A stretch of 42,264 bases of DNA from an uncultured Bacteroidales bacterium (GTDB taxonomy: Bacteria; Bacteroidota; Bacteroidia; Bacteroidales; FEN-979). A model generated the notes under the pieces. The model was not told the DNA's origin, did not search any database, and saw only the letters and a list, made by a program, of their open reading frames with translations. A program made the position numbers and the translations under genes. Numbering within the stretch: the stretch's first letter is position 1; each line of letters starts with the position of its first letter. The stretch covers positions 1-42,264 of the forward strand of contig CAILVF010000022.1 of assembly GCA_903837605.1 (NCBI GenBank). Reading direction: 5' to 3'. Shown here one piece after another: positions 8,319 through 17,288 of this stretch.

Positions 8319-8829
8319 AATTGCGTTTTTTATAATAAATAATAATTTCTGCAAATTCCCTGAAGGCACCCTGGCCTCCCTTATTGTCCATGATCAAATG
8401 GGCAATTTCCCTTATCGGCATGAAAGCATCAGCAGGACAAGCCGAAAGTCCTGACTGCTGCATAATTTCCATATCATTTGAATCATCTCCTATATAGGCG
8501 ATTTCTTCAGTTGATAAATTTCTGTTTTTGAGGATTTTCTTTAGTATGGGATATTTATCGATGCTACCTGGATGGTATTCTCTGATTCCCAGCTTTTCAA
8601 CTCTTCTCCTGACTATTTCAGAGTTTTCCCCGGTAATCAAACCAGTCTCAATATTTAATAATTTCCTCAACCGTTCCACCCCCATTCCATCCCGCGCCGA
8701 GAATAGTTTCATCTCTTCCCCCTGTTTGGAATAATAAATACCTCCATCGGTTAAGACCCCGTCGCAATCGGTAAGTACCAGCTTGATTCTGTGTACTTTT
8801 TCTATCAATTCTTTACTTAATTTCTTCAT
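8272..8829 (-). CDS. KdsC-like HAD phosphatase
   Basis: A 185-residue HAD-superfamily protein of the KdsC / N-acylneuraminate-9-phosphatase type. Motif I is DCDGVLTDG with the nucleophile Asp19 and acid/base Asp21 (numbered from the ATG), the cap-less core includes RDGMGVERL, and the later motif YIGDDSNDMEIM supplies the metal-binding acids. Its length matches KdsC enzymes, which remove the phosphate from 8- or 9-carbon 3-deoxy sugar acids. With a NeuB-like synthase directly downstream, the likely substrate is the phosphorylated nonulosonate-type product. It begins 6 bp after the SDR stop. Confidence 0.85.
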   Translation of the reverse strand: MKKLSKELIEKVHRIKLVLTDCDGVLTDGGIYYSKQGEEMKLFSARDGMGVERLRKLLNIETGLITGENSEIVRRRVEKLGIREYHPGSIDKYPILKKILKNRNLSTEEIAYIGDDSNDMEIMQQSGLSACPADAFMPIREIAHLIMDNKGGQGAFREFAEIIIYYKKRNYENTKEGTSWGSHYW

Positions 8830-8835
8830 CTTTTC

Positions 8836-9648
8836 TTACCAGCAAGTCCACCCGCCATCAACAACAAGATTTGCCCCTGTCATATATGCTGAAGCATCAC
8901 TTGCAAGAAAAATCAGCGCCCCTTGATAATCATCAGGTTCTGCCATTCTCCCAAGTGGGGTCTTTTTTGAATACTTTTCAAGAAAAAAATCAGGTTGCCC
9001 ATTTCTAACTCCACCGGGACTCAGTGTATTAACGCGGATCCCGTGTTGTCCCCAATAGGCAGCAAGATATTTTGTAAGCATAATCACACCCGCTTTGGTG
9101 ACAGGATAAGCCGGGGGTTTATAAAATGACTGGGATCCGTCAGTTTCTTTATACAGATTCTGGTTTGGCGCATTTATACCGTAAGTAGAGCCTATGTTAA
9201 TTATACTGCCATTTGCCTGTTTAACCATTTGTGAACCTATAACCTGCGAACACAGGAAGGTGCCTGTAAGGTTTACATCGAGCGATTTCTGCCAGAGCGT
9301 AAGTGGATAGTTTTCAAATTTTGACTGTTCTGCCGCAGCCTTCGGATCCTCGAACATGTCATTTATAGCGGCATTATTTACAAGAATATCCACCTTTCCA
9401 TACCTGTTAAGCACATCCTTTAGCAATCCGGTAATTGACTCTTTATTACACACATCAATCTGCTGACCCATCGACGATTCAAGTTGATTTTCGGCAAAGG
9501 CAACACATTTTTGCCTGTCAAGATCGGCTACGATAACATGAGCTCCTGCTTCGTTTAAGGCAAAGCAGTGTTTTTGTCCGATAAGCCCTAAGGCACCTGT
9601 AACAATTGCGATTTTGTCTTTTAAAGAGAACTTGTTAATTCTGTTCAT
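8836..9648 (-). CDS. SDR-family oxidoreductase (PtmA-like)
   Basis: A 270-residue classical short-chain dehydrogenase. It has the cofactor motif TGALGLIGQKH (glycine-rich, near residue 20), NNAAIN at about 90, the catalytic Ser in INIGSTYG, the YxxxK pair in AYPVTKAG, and a C-terminal DGGWTCW. SDRs of this kind sit in legionaminate-type clusters (PtmA), where they help make an aminosugar precursor. Its start overlaps the aminotransferase stop by 4 bp (ATGA), so the genes are coupled. It probably oxidises or reduces a hydroxyl of the sugar that the aminotransferase then modifies. The substrate is inferred from context only. Confidence 0.85.
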   Translation of the reverse strand: MNRINKFSLKDKIAIVTGALGLIGQKHCFALNEAGAHVIVADLDRQKCVAFAENQLESSMGQQIDVCNKESITGLLKDVLNRYGKVDILVNNAAINDMFEDPKAAAEQSKFENYPLTLWQKSLDVNLTGTFLCSQVIGSQMVKQANGSIINIGSTYGINAPNQNLYKETDGSQSFYKPPAYPVTKAGVIMLTKYLAAYWGQHGIRVNTLSPGGVRNGQPDFFLEKYSKKTPLGRMAEPDDYQGALIFLASDASAYMTGANLVVDGGWTCW

Positions 9649-10982
9649 TTCTGATTTCGTGGTTTGGTATTGAAGCCAGATGTTTTCCTGAATGTCGGCT
9701 GAACCGGTATCCCTCTGATTTGCCTTAAAACCGTATTATCTCTTACTGCATCTTTTAACAATCCTAATACTTCTTTGTATGCCGATAAGGTGTATTCAAT
9801 ATCCTGGATGGAATGAGAATAACTGATATTATGCATTCCCGACCAAAGGATTCCCCTTTTAATGAGTTCCTGCTGAACAAAGGATTTCAACTCAAGCGGG
9901 TTACCGGCTTTTTCATCGAAGGTCACCATAGTCCTGAAACTGTAGCCGATTGCTTTTGTAAAGTCAAGACTAAGTTCAGCTGCAATTTTATTATACCCTT
10001 CTTTAAGTATTTCACCCGTTGCTGATATAGTGGTAATAACATTTTTGTTTTTCATTTCGATTATCGTTGCTTTTGCAGCAGCCAGCGAAAGCGCTTCCCC
10101 CCCGAAGGTTGTAAAGAAAAAGACCTCATCTTCAAGCACCTGCATGAGATCTCTTCTTCCGGTCAGCACCGAAAGAGGCATTCCGTTTGCTATGGCTTTT
10201 GAAAAGGTTGCCATGTCAGCTTTAATTCCGAAATATTCCTGGGCGCCTCCGTTGGACATTCTGAATCCAGTCCACATTTCATCAAAGATCAGGATGGTCC
10301 CGCGTTCCCTGCAGGTTTCAGCGATCTTATATAAAATATTATCTCTGGGTGCTTCAAAGACAACTGGTTCCAGAATAACTGCTGCAATATCATCGTCAAT
10401 TGACAATAGAAATGATTCAATGTCATTGAATGAAAAAGTGAATGTCAGGTCCTTTACAGCTTCCGGAATCCCGGCGTTCAAAGCTATAGTGCTTACATAC
10501 CAATCATGCCATCCATGATAACCACAGCAAAGGATTTTACTTCTTCCCGTGTATGCCCTTGCGATCCTGATAGCAGCGCTTGTTACATCTGCTCCGGATT
10601 TGCTGTACCTGACAGACTCTGCATTCGGAATAATCTCTCTCAGCATCTCAGCAACCTCCACTTCAAGCGGATGCATCAGAGAAAATGTTATTCCGTCGTC
10701 TAACTGTCGGCGGATTGCTTCATCAATTGCGGGATATGCATAGCCCAGGATTAAAGGTCCTATACCCATATTGAAATCGATATATTCATTCCCATCGGCA
10801 TCCCATACATGTGATCCCTTCCCTTTGACCAGGTATTTCGGCGCAATACCATTGACATACTGGGTGGGACCTTTTGCAAGGGTTTGAGTATAGCAGGGGA
10901 TCAAACCTTGTGCCCGTTTATAAAGGTCGTTTGACTTGTCAATTACCGGATAATCCTGATTGGTAGCTATATTGTTCAACAT
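9645..10982 (-). CDS. Class III PLP aminotransferase (glutamate-1-semialdehyde aminotransferase-like)
   Basis: A 445-residue fold-type I PLP enzyme of the class III / HemL-like group. Signs are the N-terminal segment LIPCYTQTLAKGPTQYVNGI, DADGNEYIDFNMGIGPLILG, the aromatic-rich CCGYHGWHDWYVS, the Asp of LIFDEMWTGFR that contacts the pyridine nitrogen, and the Schiff-base Lys in ATFSKAIANGMP. Relatives of this subgroup are common in polysaccharide clusters rather than in haem synthesis, and the context here supports a sugar-modifying role. The start overlaps the transketolase stop (10939) by 44 bp and the stop overlaps the SDR start. The amino acceptor is probably a keto sugar made by the neighbouring SDR or transketolase. 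Confidence 0.85.
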   Translation of the reverse strand: MLNNIATNQDYPVIDKSNDLYKRAQGLIPCYTQTLAKGPTQYVNGIAPKYLVKGKGSHVWDADGNEYIDFNMGIGPLILGYAYPAIDEAIRRQLDDGITFSLMHPLEVEVAEMLREIIPNAESVRYSKSGADVTSAAIRIARAYTGRSKILCCGYHGWHDWYVSTIALNAGIPEAVKDLTFTFSFNDIESFLLSIDDDIAAVILEPVVFEAPRDNILYKIAETCRERGTILIFDEMWTGFRMSNGGAQEYFGIKADMATFSKAIANGMPLSVLTGRRDLMQVLEDEVFFFTTFGGEALSLAAAKATIIEMKNKNVITTISATGEILKEGYNKIAAELSLDFTKAIGYSFRTMVTFDEKAGNPLELKSFVQQELIKRGILWSGMHNISYSHSIQDIEYTLSAYKEVLGLLKDAVRDNTVLRQIRGIPVQPTFRKTSGFNTKPRNQK

Positions 10983-12960
10983 AGTTCAGAGATATAATTT
11001 TTTGTGCCAGTGATTCGCCATCAAGACCATGGAAATTCAGTGCTTCCGAAGGGGTCCCGCATGCCGGGAATCCATCAATAGCGAAAATTGTAAAATTATT
11101 ATGCTCAAGGAGGTTTGCATTTGTTAATCCGGACATCAGGAATTCACCGAGTCCTCCGAAACGGGCATGATCTTCAAGGACAAAAATCTGGGTATGGTTC
11201 ATGACAATCTCCTCCAGCCAGGACAAATCAATGAGATTGAGCCAGGGCATGTTGATAACTTCCAGCCCAAAGCCTTTGGCTGCAAGGAGTTCGGAAGCAA
11301 GGAGAGCTTCATTAAGCATTACCGGGCCATATGCAAATATCAAGGCATCCAGTCCTTCGCGAAGCGTAATTCCTTGTCCTCTTGTTAATTTATACGTGTC
11401 GGGTAAGAGGATTTCACGGGGAGAAGGACTTATATTCATCCTGATCACACAGGAATTATCAGCAACATTAATAGAGTAATTAACAATCATCCTTGTTTCA
11501 ATGGCATTGCATGGCTGTATAATCTCCAGATTCGGAAGGGCACCTAAAAGGGAGATATCCCTGATGCTTTGATGCGATTTTCCCGGGCCGGCAGGTATAA
11601 GCCCCGCATAATGACATGCATAGATAATCTTATGATGTTCGGTTCAATTGTTATATATCTGTTCGTTTGCCCTGGAAGCAAGAAAACTTGCGAATGAGTT
11701 CACAACCGGTAAAAAGCCCATCTTTGCCAGACCTCCGGCCATAGAAACCATATCCTGTTCAGCGATCCCGTTCTCGATGAACCGTTCAGGATATTTATTC
11801 TCAAAATAACGCAGGCGGCAATCGGAGGACAGGTCAGCATCAAGTACTATAAGATCCTGACGTAACGATCCCTGATTTAACAATTCCTTTCCATATTCTT
11901 CAACCACGTATTCCGCATCTTTCTTCAGATTCGTATTCAAAGGAGCAGCCGAACTGACAGGTTCACCTAATGCGTTGAATATTGTTTGGTAAAAGGAATT
12001 TTTTTTCAGGGTATCCACATCTGAGGTAACCAGAGGTGAATACCCCATACTGTTAAGATAATCATTAATCCATCCCGTTATCTCATTGAAGGCTCTCGTG
12101 AAAGAATCATCATCAGGGGCACCGGCATGCCATGGATAAAGGCCATTCCCTTTTTCCAGTGCAGCAGGATGTTCCATGAAGGATACACCTTTGCCTTTGA
12201 TTGTATCAGCAATGATGAATTTGGGTTTATCGGTTACCTTTTTAAGATCCCGGAATGCGGTATCAAGTTCACTGAGATCATGACCGTTTATCCTGATTAC
12301 ATGCCAGCCGAAACTCCTGATCTTTGTTTCGATATCTCCCAATGACAGTATCTTCTCAACAGGTCTGTCACTCTGAACTTTATTGTGGTCCATGATTACG
12401 GTCAGGTTTGTGACATTCTGGTGTACACATGCCTGCAGGGCCTCAAAATTCTGGCCTTCCTGAAACTCACCATCACCGGTCATCACAAACACATCTCCTT
12501 TCAGATTCAAAGCACGTTTCGCCCAGGCCATTCCCCTGCCTTTCGAAATACCCATTCCGAGTGAGCCTGAATTTGCTTCAATTCCCTTGATCCCGATATC
12601 AGGATGGCCATCGAGCCCACCGATCTTTCTTAACTTCAGAATCTGTTCCTCGGAAAGTATTCCCAGGGAAAATAGCACAGAATATAAACCTGGTACATCA
12701 TGTCCTTTTGATGAGAAGTAAATATCCCTGTTCGGATTATTCAAGCCGACATCCAGGATGTTCAATTCTTTATAATACAGCCAGACTACAATGTCCATTG
12801 AACTCAAACTTGAACCAAGGTGGCCTGATCCGGCGTTTTTAACCATTGCAAGAGTATTCGCTCTGCACATGTCTGAAATAACAGACAGTTCCATATAATA
12901 ATCATGATCGAGATTCTGGATTCTTTTGAACTCAGATATTGGAATTATTTCAAGCTTCAT
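10939..12960 (-). CDS. Transketolase-like protein interrupted by an in-frame TGA
   Basis: A full-length 674-codon frame read from 12960 to the TGA at 10939 but broken by a TGA at 11644-11646 (codon 439). Before it are the thiamine-diphosphate domain (GHLGSSLSS, GDGEFQEGQNFEALQ, VIMDHNK) and the start of the pyrimidine-binding domain (FIENGIAEQDMVSMAGGLA). After it, in the same frame, are IIYACHYAGLIPAGPGKSHQ, SIRDISLLGALPN and the C-terminal domain. No base is inserted or lost. Transketolases move two-carbon ketol groups between sugar phosphates; here the enzyme would supply a modified sugar skeleton to the neighbouring aminotransferase and NeuB-like synthase. The TGA may be a sequencing error, a real nonsense mutation or a recoded codon. 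It overlaps the SpsF gene by 11 bp. Confidence 0.8.
11644..11646 (-). other. In-frame TGA within the transketolase frame
   Basis: TGA interrupts the coding frame between EQIYNN and TEHHKIIY, two segments that are contiguous in transketolases. The same codon is used as a normal stop elsewhere in this window (flavodoxin-like gene, end of this same frame), so a global reassignment of TGA is unlikely. No strong start codon lies directly downstream that could restart the conserved segment. Confidence 0.85.
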
Positions 12961-13759
12961 GATTTATCATTTTAAGTTTGTAATGTTCGATCGTGGTTAG
13001 TTCGTTAAGGTGATTATCATACCAGTATTGGCCCGCATAACGATTGTTTAATTCTGATAATTCAGGAAATTTTTCGATTAAGAACAGGATCTCATCAAGT
13101 CCAAAGACCGGGTTATACGGATAAAGCCTTTCATACACCTCTGAGATGAACCGGTAGTCTTCAGTGTAATCAATAGTCCATCGGTGTGATGTTGAAAAAT
13201 CCTTTCCGGAAGACCAGGTAACATTCCCCAACCTGAACCGATCAGGATTTTCCCAGATATATGGTGTCGTGTGTTCGCGTTCAAAACCCCTCTGAGCATT
13301 CGTACAGGCAGCTGTAAGTGTTTCGAGTGACATGATTTCGACATCGTTTCCATCAGGCCAACTTGCAGGATGCAGATTGCTCACGTAATCAAAACGGTCC
13401 TGGTTGGTCAGGAAGTAACTAATCACACTGTCAATCACTGAAGGATCAATCAGCGGACAATCTGATGGAATTTTCACAAGGGCATCGGCCTTATATTCCA
13501 GGGCCAATTGATAATGCCGGTCCAGTAAATCGTTTACGCTGCCTCTGAAGCAATTGATGCCCCTTTCCTGGCATTGCTGTTCAATGATATTATCCTCATC
13601 TCTCTCAGTCGTTGCAACAACTATTGTACCTCTCAGACATGCTCTATTTACTCGCTCAATCAAACGAAAGAGCAATGGCTCTCCGCACAAGGGCATCAAT
13701 ACTTTCCCCGGCAAACGTGAGGATGAAGTCCTGGCCTGTATTGCGGTTACGATTCTCAT
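12950..13759 (-). CDS. SpsF-like cytidylyltransferase family protein
   Basis: A 269-residue nucleotidyltransferase. The N-terminal MRIVTAIQARTSSSRLPGKVL is the CMP-sugar pyrophosphorylase signature (the acylneuraminate cytidylyltransferase / KdsB superfamily), followed by IERVNRA, VATTERDEDNIIEQ and VKIPSDCPLIDPSV with the metal-binding Asp region, and the C-terminal WTIDYTEDYRFI typical of SpsF. In this operon it most likely activates the 3-deoxy sugar acid made by the NeuB-like enzyme as a CMP-sugar. It starts 1 bp after the glycosyltransferase stop and overlaps the transketolase start by 11 bp. The sugar specificity is unknown; the SpsF subgroup is poorly characterised. Confidence 0.85.
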   Translation of the reverse strand: MRIVTAIQARTSSSRLPGKVLMPLCGEPLLFRLIERVNRACLRGTIVVATTERDEDNIIEQQCQERGINCFRGSVNDLLDRHYQLALEYKADALVKIPSDCPLIDPSVIDSVISYFLTNQDRFDYVSNLHPASWPDGNDVEIMSLETLTAACTNAQRGFEREHTTPYIWENPDRFRLGNVTWSSGKDFSTSHRWTIDYTEDYRFISEVYERLYPYNPVFGLDEILFLIEKFPELSELNNRYAGQYWYDNHLNELTTIEHYKLKMINHEA

Positions 13760-13760
13760 T

Positions 13761-14726
13761 TCAATTAGATGAGTTTAAAAGGGTTTGTCTGGCGATCTTT
13801 GCTATCTCCTTCGCAGAATTCCCCCCATTCTGAACAGGTGTGAGTTTCTGCAGGATATCCAGGCTGAAATCAGAATACACTTCCTTTCCCAGAGCCATTC
13901 CGATATAAACCACAGAAGAATACTTGGTGACAAGCACATCACAGTTTGCAATCAATGGGTTGATGCTGATGTCAGAGTAAACCAAGGCTCCTGGGACGTA
14001 TTCTGTAATCTCCCTTGTGGCGCGCTCCCAGTTTTCGTTTGGATGAAGTTTAAAAATAATTTGACGGCCTTCAGCGATAGTCAGAACTTTTTGAAGAAAT
14101 TTTTTTCTGTTTTCAAAATTCATCGTTTCCCTGCGGTCAGAGGTTGCCGCCAGCACATAATTCCTGAGGGGAAAATCATTTTCCAGAAATTGAGCTGCAT
14201 TATCGAAATTAGGGATCCCGGTCACACGGATCTTAGAATCATTTACCCCCTTTGAAATAAATAAATCACGATATCCATCTGAGGCTACAAAAAACAAGTC
14301 ATATGCATGAGAAAGACCGGTTGTTGAAGTGCCGGCCAACCACCTGGGTAAAGAAAATGATTTGGTTAGATGATATATGAAATTTTCCGGTTCGGTCATT
14401 CCTTCCTGAACAAGTACAAGTTTTTTTCCTCTTACATTCTGGGGTATAATCACATCCTGACAGGTAAACACAAGGTCATAGTTCTGATTCCTGCCTTTAT
14501 AATCTACAGTTATATTATTTCTGGTGAAATACTGCTCTGTTTGTGCCCTGAATCTGCCGCCAAGAATTGTGAAGTCAAGAATGCCTTTCTGAGCTAAATA
14601 TCCTATGAAACCCTCTGAATAGAAAGGTGTGAAATAACATGCACAATCAGTAAAATATTGCGAAATCTGGTGCATCATGGTTGTCTGGTTCAGCGATCCG
14701 CCTATAAAAAGGATTTTATGCTTCAT
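13761..14726 (-). CDS. Putative GT-B glycosyltransferase-like protein
   Basis: A 321-residue soluble protein, first gene of the operon. It starts KILFIGGSLNQTTMMHQIS and has a two-domain layout with the second half like GT-B enzymes acting on CDP- or UDP-linked donors: ATSDRRETMNFENRK, IIFKLHPNENWERA and a late motif LIANCDVLVTKYSSVVYIGM that resembles the nucleotide-binding region of CDP-glycerol and polysialic-acid-type transferases. No membrane segment is seen. It may transfer the CMP-sugar made by the rest of the operon onto a surface glycan. The family assignment is from the fold signals only, so other GT-B roles are possible. Confidence 0.55.
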   Translation of the reverse strand: MKHKILFIGGSLNQTTMMHQISQYFTDCACYFTPFYSEGFIGYLAQKGILDFTILGGRFRAQTEQYFTRNNITVDYKGRNQNYDLVFTCQDVIIPQNVRGKKLVLVQEGMTEPENFIYHLTKSFSLPRWLAGTSTTGLSHAYDLFFVASDGYRDLFISKGVNDSKIRVTGIPNFDNAAQFLENDFPLRNYVLAATSDRRETMNFENRKKFLQKVLTIAEGRQIIFKLHPNENWERATREITEYVPGALVYSDISINPLIANCDVLVTKYSSVVYIGMALGKEVYSDFSLDILQKLTPVQNGGNSAKEIAKIARQTLLNSSN

Positions 14727-14928
14727 TCTCCTGATGCCTTTAATTCGGGGATAAAAGTATATTTAAGTCAACTCAGAGATATTAAAGAGAAAAGAAGTTT
14801 TTGTTAAGGTATCATTAAGGGAAATGTGGATTCTGACGTGAATTCTGCCAAATACCTCTTGTACTTTAAATAATCATTAAATCAACTTGTTTCTGTTCCC
14901 ATTTTCTCTTCCAGAGATATTAAACCTG

Positions 14929-14936
14929 TAGTTTTG
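14929..14936 (+). promoter_or_regulatory. Candidate -7 element for the LysE-family gene
   Basis: TAGTTTTG is a full TAnnTTTG match 17 bp before the start codon at 14954. A -33 element is not clear, so the evidence is limited to one box. Confidence 0.35.
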
Positions 14937-14953
14937 CCTGCAGGATAAAGAAG

Positions 14954-15565
14954 ATGAATGCTTTCTTTTTAGGAATTTTATTTGGCTTTACAATTACCCT
15001 TTCTTTTGGCCCGGGGTTCATAGCATTATTTCAGACTAGTCTGTCCCGCGGACTGAATGCGGGGATTTTTGTTGCTACGGGCATGATGGTCAGCGATCTT
15101 GTCCTCGTGAGTCTCAGTTACTTTGGTTTATCAGAGCTGATACCGAAGGAGGACTACAGGATTTTAGGAATAGTTTCCGGAATAATTCTAATCATTATGG
15201 GAGGTGTCTCCATATACAAAAAACCTCAACTGATGCTTGAATCAGACCGTATAGGAGGTGTAAATGATAAAATAATGGGATTCCTGGTAAAGGGATTTTT
15301 ACTAAATATATTAAATCCGTTCAGTCTTATTTTTTGGATTGGATTAGTCGCATTTGCGGGGAAAAACTGGGAGCTTGGAAATTATAACATATTTTTATTC
15401 TTTGCCGGCGTATTTACAACAGCCTTTACTTCTGATATCCTTAAATGTTATCTCTCGGGTCAATTGCGAAGGATACTGGCTTCAAATACAATTCACTGGA
15501 TAACGAAAGCAATGGGAATTGTTTTTATCGGTATTGGTTTGTTTGTTATTTATAAGGTACAATAG
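14954..15565 (+). CDS. LysE/RhtB-family exporter
   Basis: A 203-residue membrane protein with about six hydrophobic helices. The N-terminus FFLGILFGFTITLSFGPGFI carries the family motif of a small helix followed by Gly-Pro-Gly, and GIFVATGMMVSDLVLVSLSY and LLNILNPFSLIFWIG are the usual LysE-type motifs. Members export amino acids such as lysine, threonine or homoserine lactones from the cytosol. The substrate cannot be predicted from sequence. It is followed 56 bp downstream by the response regulator on the same strand, possibly co-transcribed. Confidence 0.85.
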   Translation: MNAFFLGILFGFTITLSFGPGFIALFQTSLSRGLNAGIFVATGMMVSDLVLVSLSYFGLSELIPKEDYRILGIVSGIILIIMGGVSIYKKPQLMLESDRIGGVNDKIMGFLVKGFLLNILNPFSLIFWIGLVAFAGKNWELGNYNIFLFFAGVFTTAFTSDILKCYLSGQLRRILASNTIHWITKAMGIVFIGIGLFVIYKVQ

Positions 15566-15621
15566 ATAGGGATAAACTATTGATAATGAATTAAAAATAA
15601 TCAGATCAGAGAAATTCCAAA

Positions 15622-16308
15622 ATGACGAATTCAGATACAATTATTCTGTTGGTGGATGACGAAGCTGATATACTAGAATTCCTGGGGTATAATCTGGCCA
15701 AAGAAGGGTATCAGATAATCAAGGCAAGTACGGGTTTGTTTGCTATTGAACTGGCCCGACAGCATAAACCTCATCTCATAATACTTGATATTATGATGCC
15801 AGGTCTTGATGGGATTGAAACCTGCAGTCAGTTGCGGCTGATACCGGAATTACAGAATACATTGATTGTTTTCCTCACTGCCAGGGGAGAAGATTATTCC
15901 CAGGTAGCCGGTTTTGATGCCGGGGCCGACGATTATGTTATGAAACCAATAAAACCCAAAGTTTTCGTTAGCAGGATAAAGGCACTTTTAAAAAGGTTCA
16001 GTTCAATCCCTGAGATTTCAGGTAATTTAATGACCAGGGAGTTTTTCATAGATGTTGACCGATACCTGGTCATTAAAAACGATGAAGAAATTGTTCTTGC
16101 CCGCAAAGAATTTGAAATATTGCAACTGCTTGTTTCACGTCCCAATAAAGTTTTTACAAGAGAAGAAATATTCAACCAGGTATGGGGTGAAGATGTGATT
16201 GTGGGGGATCGAACGATTGACGTCCATATCCGCCGCATTCGTGAAAAGGTGAGAACCGGTCATATTAAAACAATAAAAAGTGTAGGGTATAAATATAATG
16301 AGGAATAG
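15622..16308 (+). CDS. PhoB/OmpR-family response regulator
   Basis: A 228-residue two-domain regulator. The receiver has acidic pocket D12/D13, phosphoacceptor D56 (LIILDIMMPG), switch T86 and K108 (YVMKPIKP). The winged-helix domain has LARKEFEILQLLVSRPNKVF, the recognition region DRTIDVHIRRIREKV and KTIKSVGYKY at the end, typical of OmpR/PhoB proteins that bind 11-bp direct repeats. No histidine kinase gene is adjacent. The window holds phosphate-related genes and TTAA repeats in 11-bp register upstream of two of them, so a PhoB-like role is plausible but unproven. Confidence 0.9.
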   Translation: MTNSDTIILLVDDEADILEFLGYNLAKEGYQIIKASTGLFAIELARQHKPHLIILDIMMPGLDGIETCSQLRLIPELQNTLIVFLTARGEDYSQVAGFDAGADDYVMKPIKPKVFVSRIKALLKRFSSIPEISGNLMTREFFIDVDRYLVIKNDEEIVLARKEFEILQLLVSRPNKVFTREEIFNQVWGEDVIVGDRTIDVHIRRIREKVRTGHIKTIKSVGYKYNEE

Positions 16309-16325
16309 AATATTACGATTAGTTT

Positions 16326-17279
16326 CTATTTATAAACCTTACTTAGGTAATCCGCATTTTTGAATTCAATATATGCTTCTATACCATTATGGTCGGAAAG
16401 ATATTCCTTCCCCTTTCCCCATTTGGATTTCAGAACAGCAACTTTCCTTCTGATCCAATGGATTAGCTGGGAATTTCTGGTCAGGATATAATCAATTTGC
16501 CGGGGGTCAGGATGAACTGATCTATAGACATCATTGGCTTCATCATCAAAGGTAATTTTCATATTTCCGGAAATCACCCCATCCTGAGCCTTTAAAATAT
16601 TCAACAAACCATGATAATATTGAGATATTTTTTCATCCGTATTAAAATCACCGCAAATGATTTGCGGAGTTGAGGTTTGAGTGTATGGCAAGATTAATTT
16701 TTCATAAATTTCAACTAGTTGCTGCTCTCTGATACATTGAGGATACTTATCATCTTGTAAATGAGTAGCCAGCAACTGGAACCTGATGTTATGAATTCTT
16801 CCTTCAAGCAGGATTGCACCCTTTCGGGCAAAATCATCAAATCCGGTGGAAACTGAAAACTCGATTTCCTTTTTTATTTCCAGGGGTATTTTACTTAAAA
16901 TCCATATTCCGCTGTTGCATTTTATGGAAAAGACTGATCGGTTAGCAGGCCCATAGGTATAAGGATAAAGATCCTTCAGTTTGTGCCTGAGAACAGATCT
17001 TGCGTATGAAGAAAATGCTTCCTCAAAAACAATAATGTCATAATCACAAGAAAAAAGGGCGGTGGCAACCGCCTCCGCCCTTTCATCTATCTCAGCAAAC
17101 AGATCCATTACAGGGAGCATCCCGATATTCCAGGAAAGAAGTTTTAATCGACAGGGGGGGCTGGAAATTGAATCAAGTGCGCAACTATCCAGAGTTGCCG
17201 AATTAGTTCCACTGGTGGATGAAATTGTTAATGTCAGCAGATAAAATAGACTGATTAATCTGATTGCGATTGTTGACAT
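16326..17279 (-). CDS. Exported sphingomyelinase-like phosphodiesterase (EEP family)
   Basis: A 317-residue protein with an N-terminal signal peptide (hydrophobic residues 5-20) and an endonuclease/exonuclease/phosphatase fold. Motifs in order are LSWNIG, the metal-binding Glu in IVFEEAF, ATHLQ, CGDFNTD and the catalytic SDHNG near the C-terminus. With the signal peptide and the absence of nuclease-specific features, a neutral sphingomyelinase- or phospholipase C-like activity is more likely than DNA repair. It is the last gene of the TonB receptor operon, 9 bp after the acid-phosphatase-like gene. It likely releases phosphorylated head groups from lipids or other phosphodiesters in the periplasm. 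Confidence 0.75.
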   Translation of the reverse strand: MSTIAIRLISLFYLLTLTISSTSGTNSATLDSCALDSISSPPCRLKLLSWNIGMLPVMDLFAEIDERAEAVATALFSCDYDIIVFEEAFSSYARSVLRHKLKDLYPYTYGPANRSVFSIKCNSGIWILSKIPLEIKKEIEFSVSTGFDDFARKGAILLEGRIHNIRFQLLATHLQDDKYPQCIREQQLVEIYEKLILPYTQTSTPQIICGDFNTDEKISQYYHGLLNILKAQDGVISGNMKITFDDEANDVYRSVHPDPRQIDYILTRNSQLIHWIRRKVAVLKSKWGKGKEYLSDHNGIEAYIEFKNADYLSKVYK

Positions 17280-17288
17280 TTTTATTGG

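Noticed and set aside
10939..11490. Separate C-terminal transketolase gene starting at the ATG at 11490.
   Set aside because: It would omit the conserved segment between the TGA and 11490, which is clearly coding in the same frame.
11644..11646. Selenocysteine insertion at the transketolase TGA.
   Set aside because: No obvious SECIS-type hairpin was recognised just after the codon and transketolases are not known selenoproteins; error or mutation is simpler.
14804..14818. Two TTAA elements 11 bp apart upstream of the LysE-response regulator genes, and a similar pair near 5693-5707.
   Set aside because: Only two units each in AT-rich sequence; too few to call an operator without conservation data.
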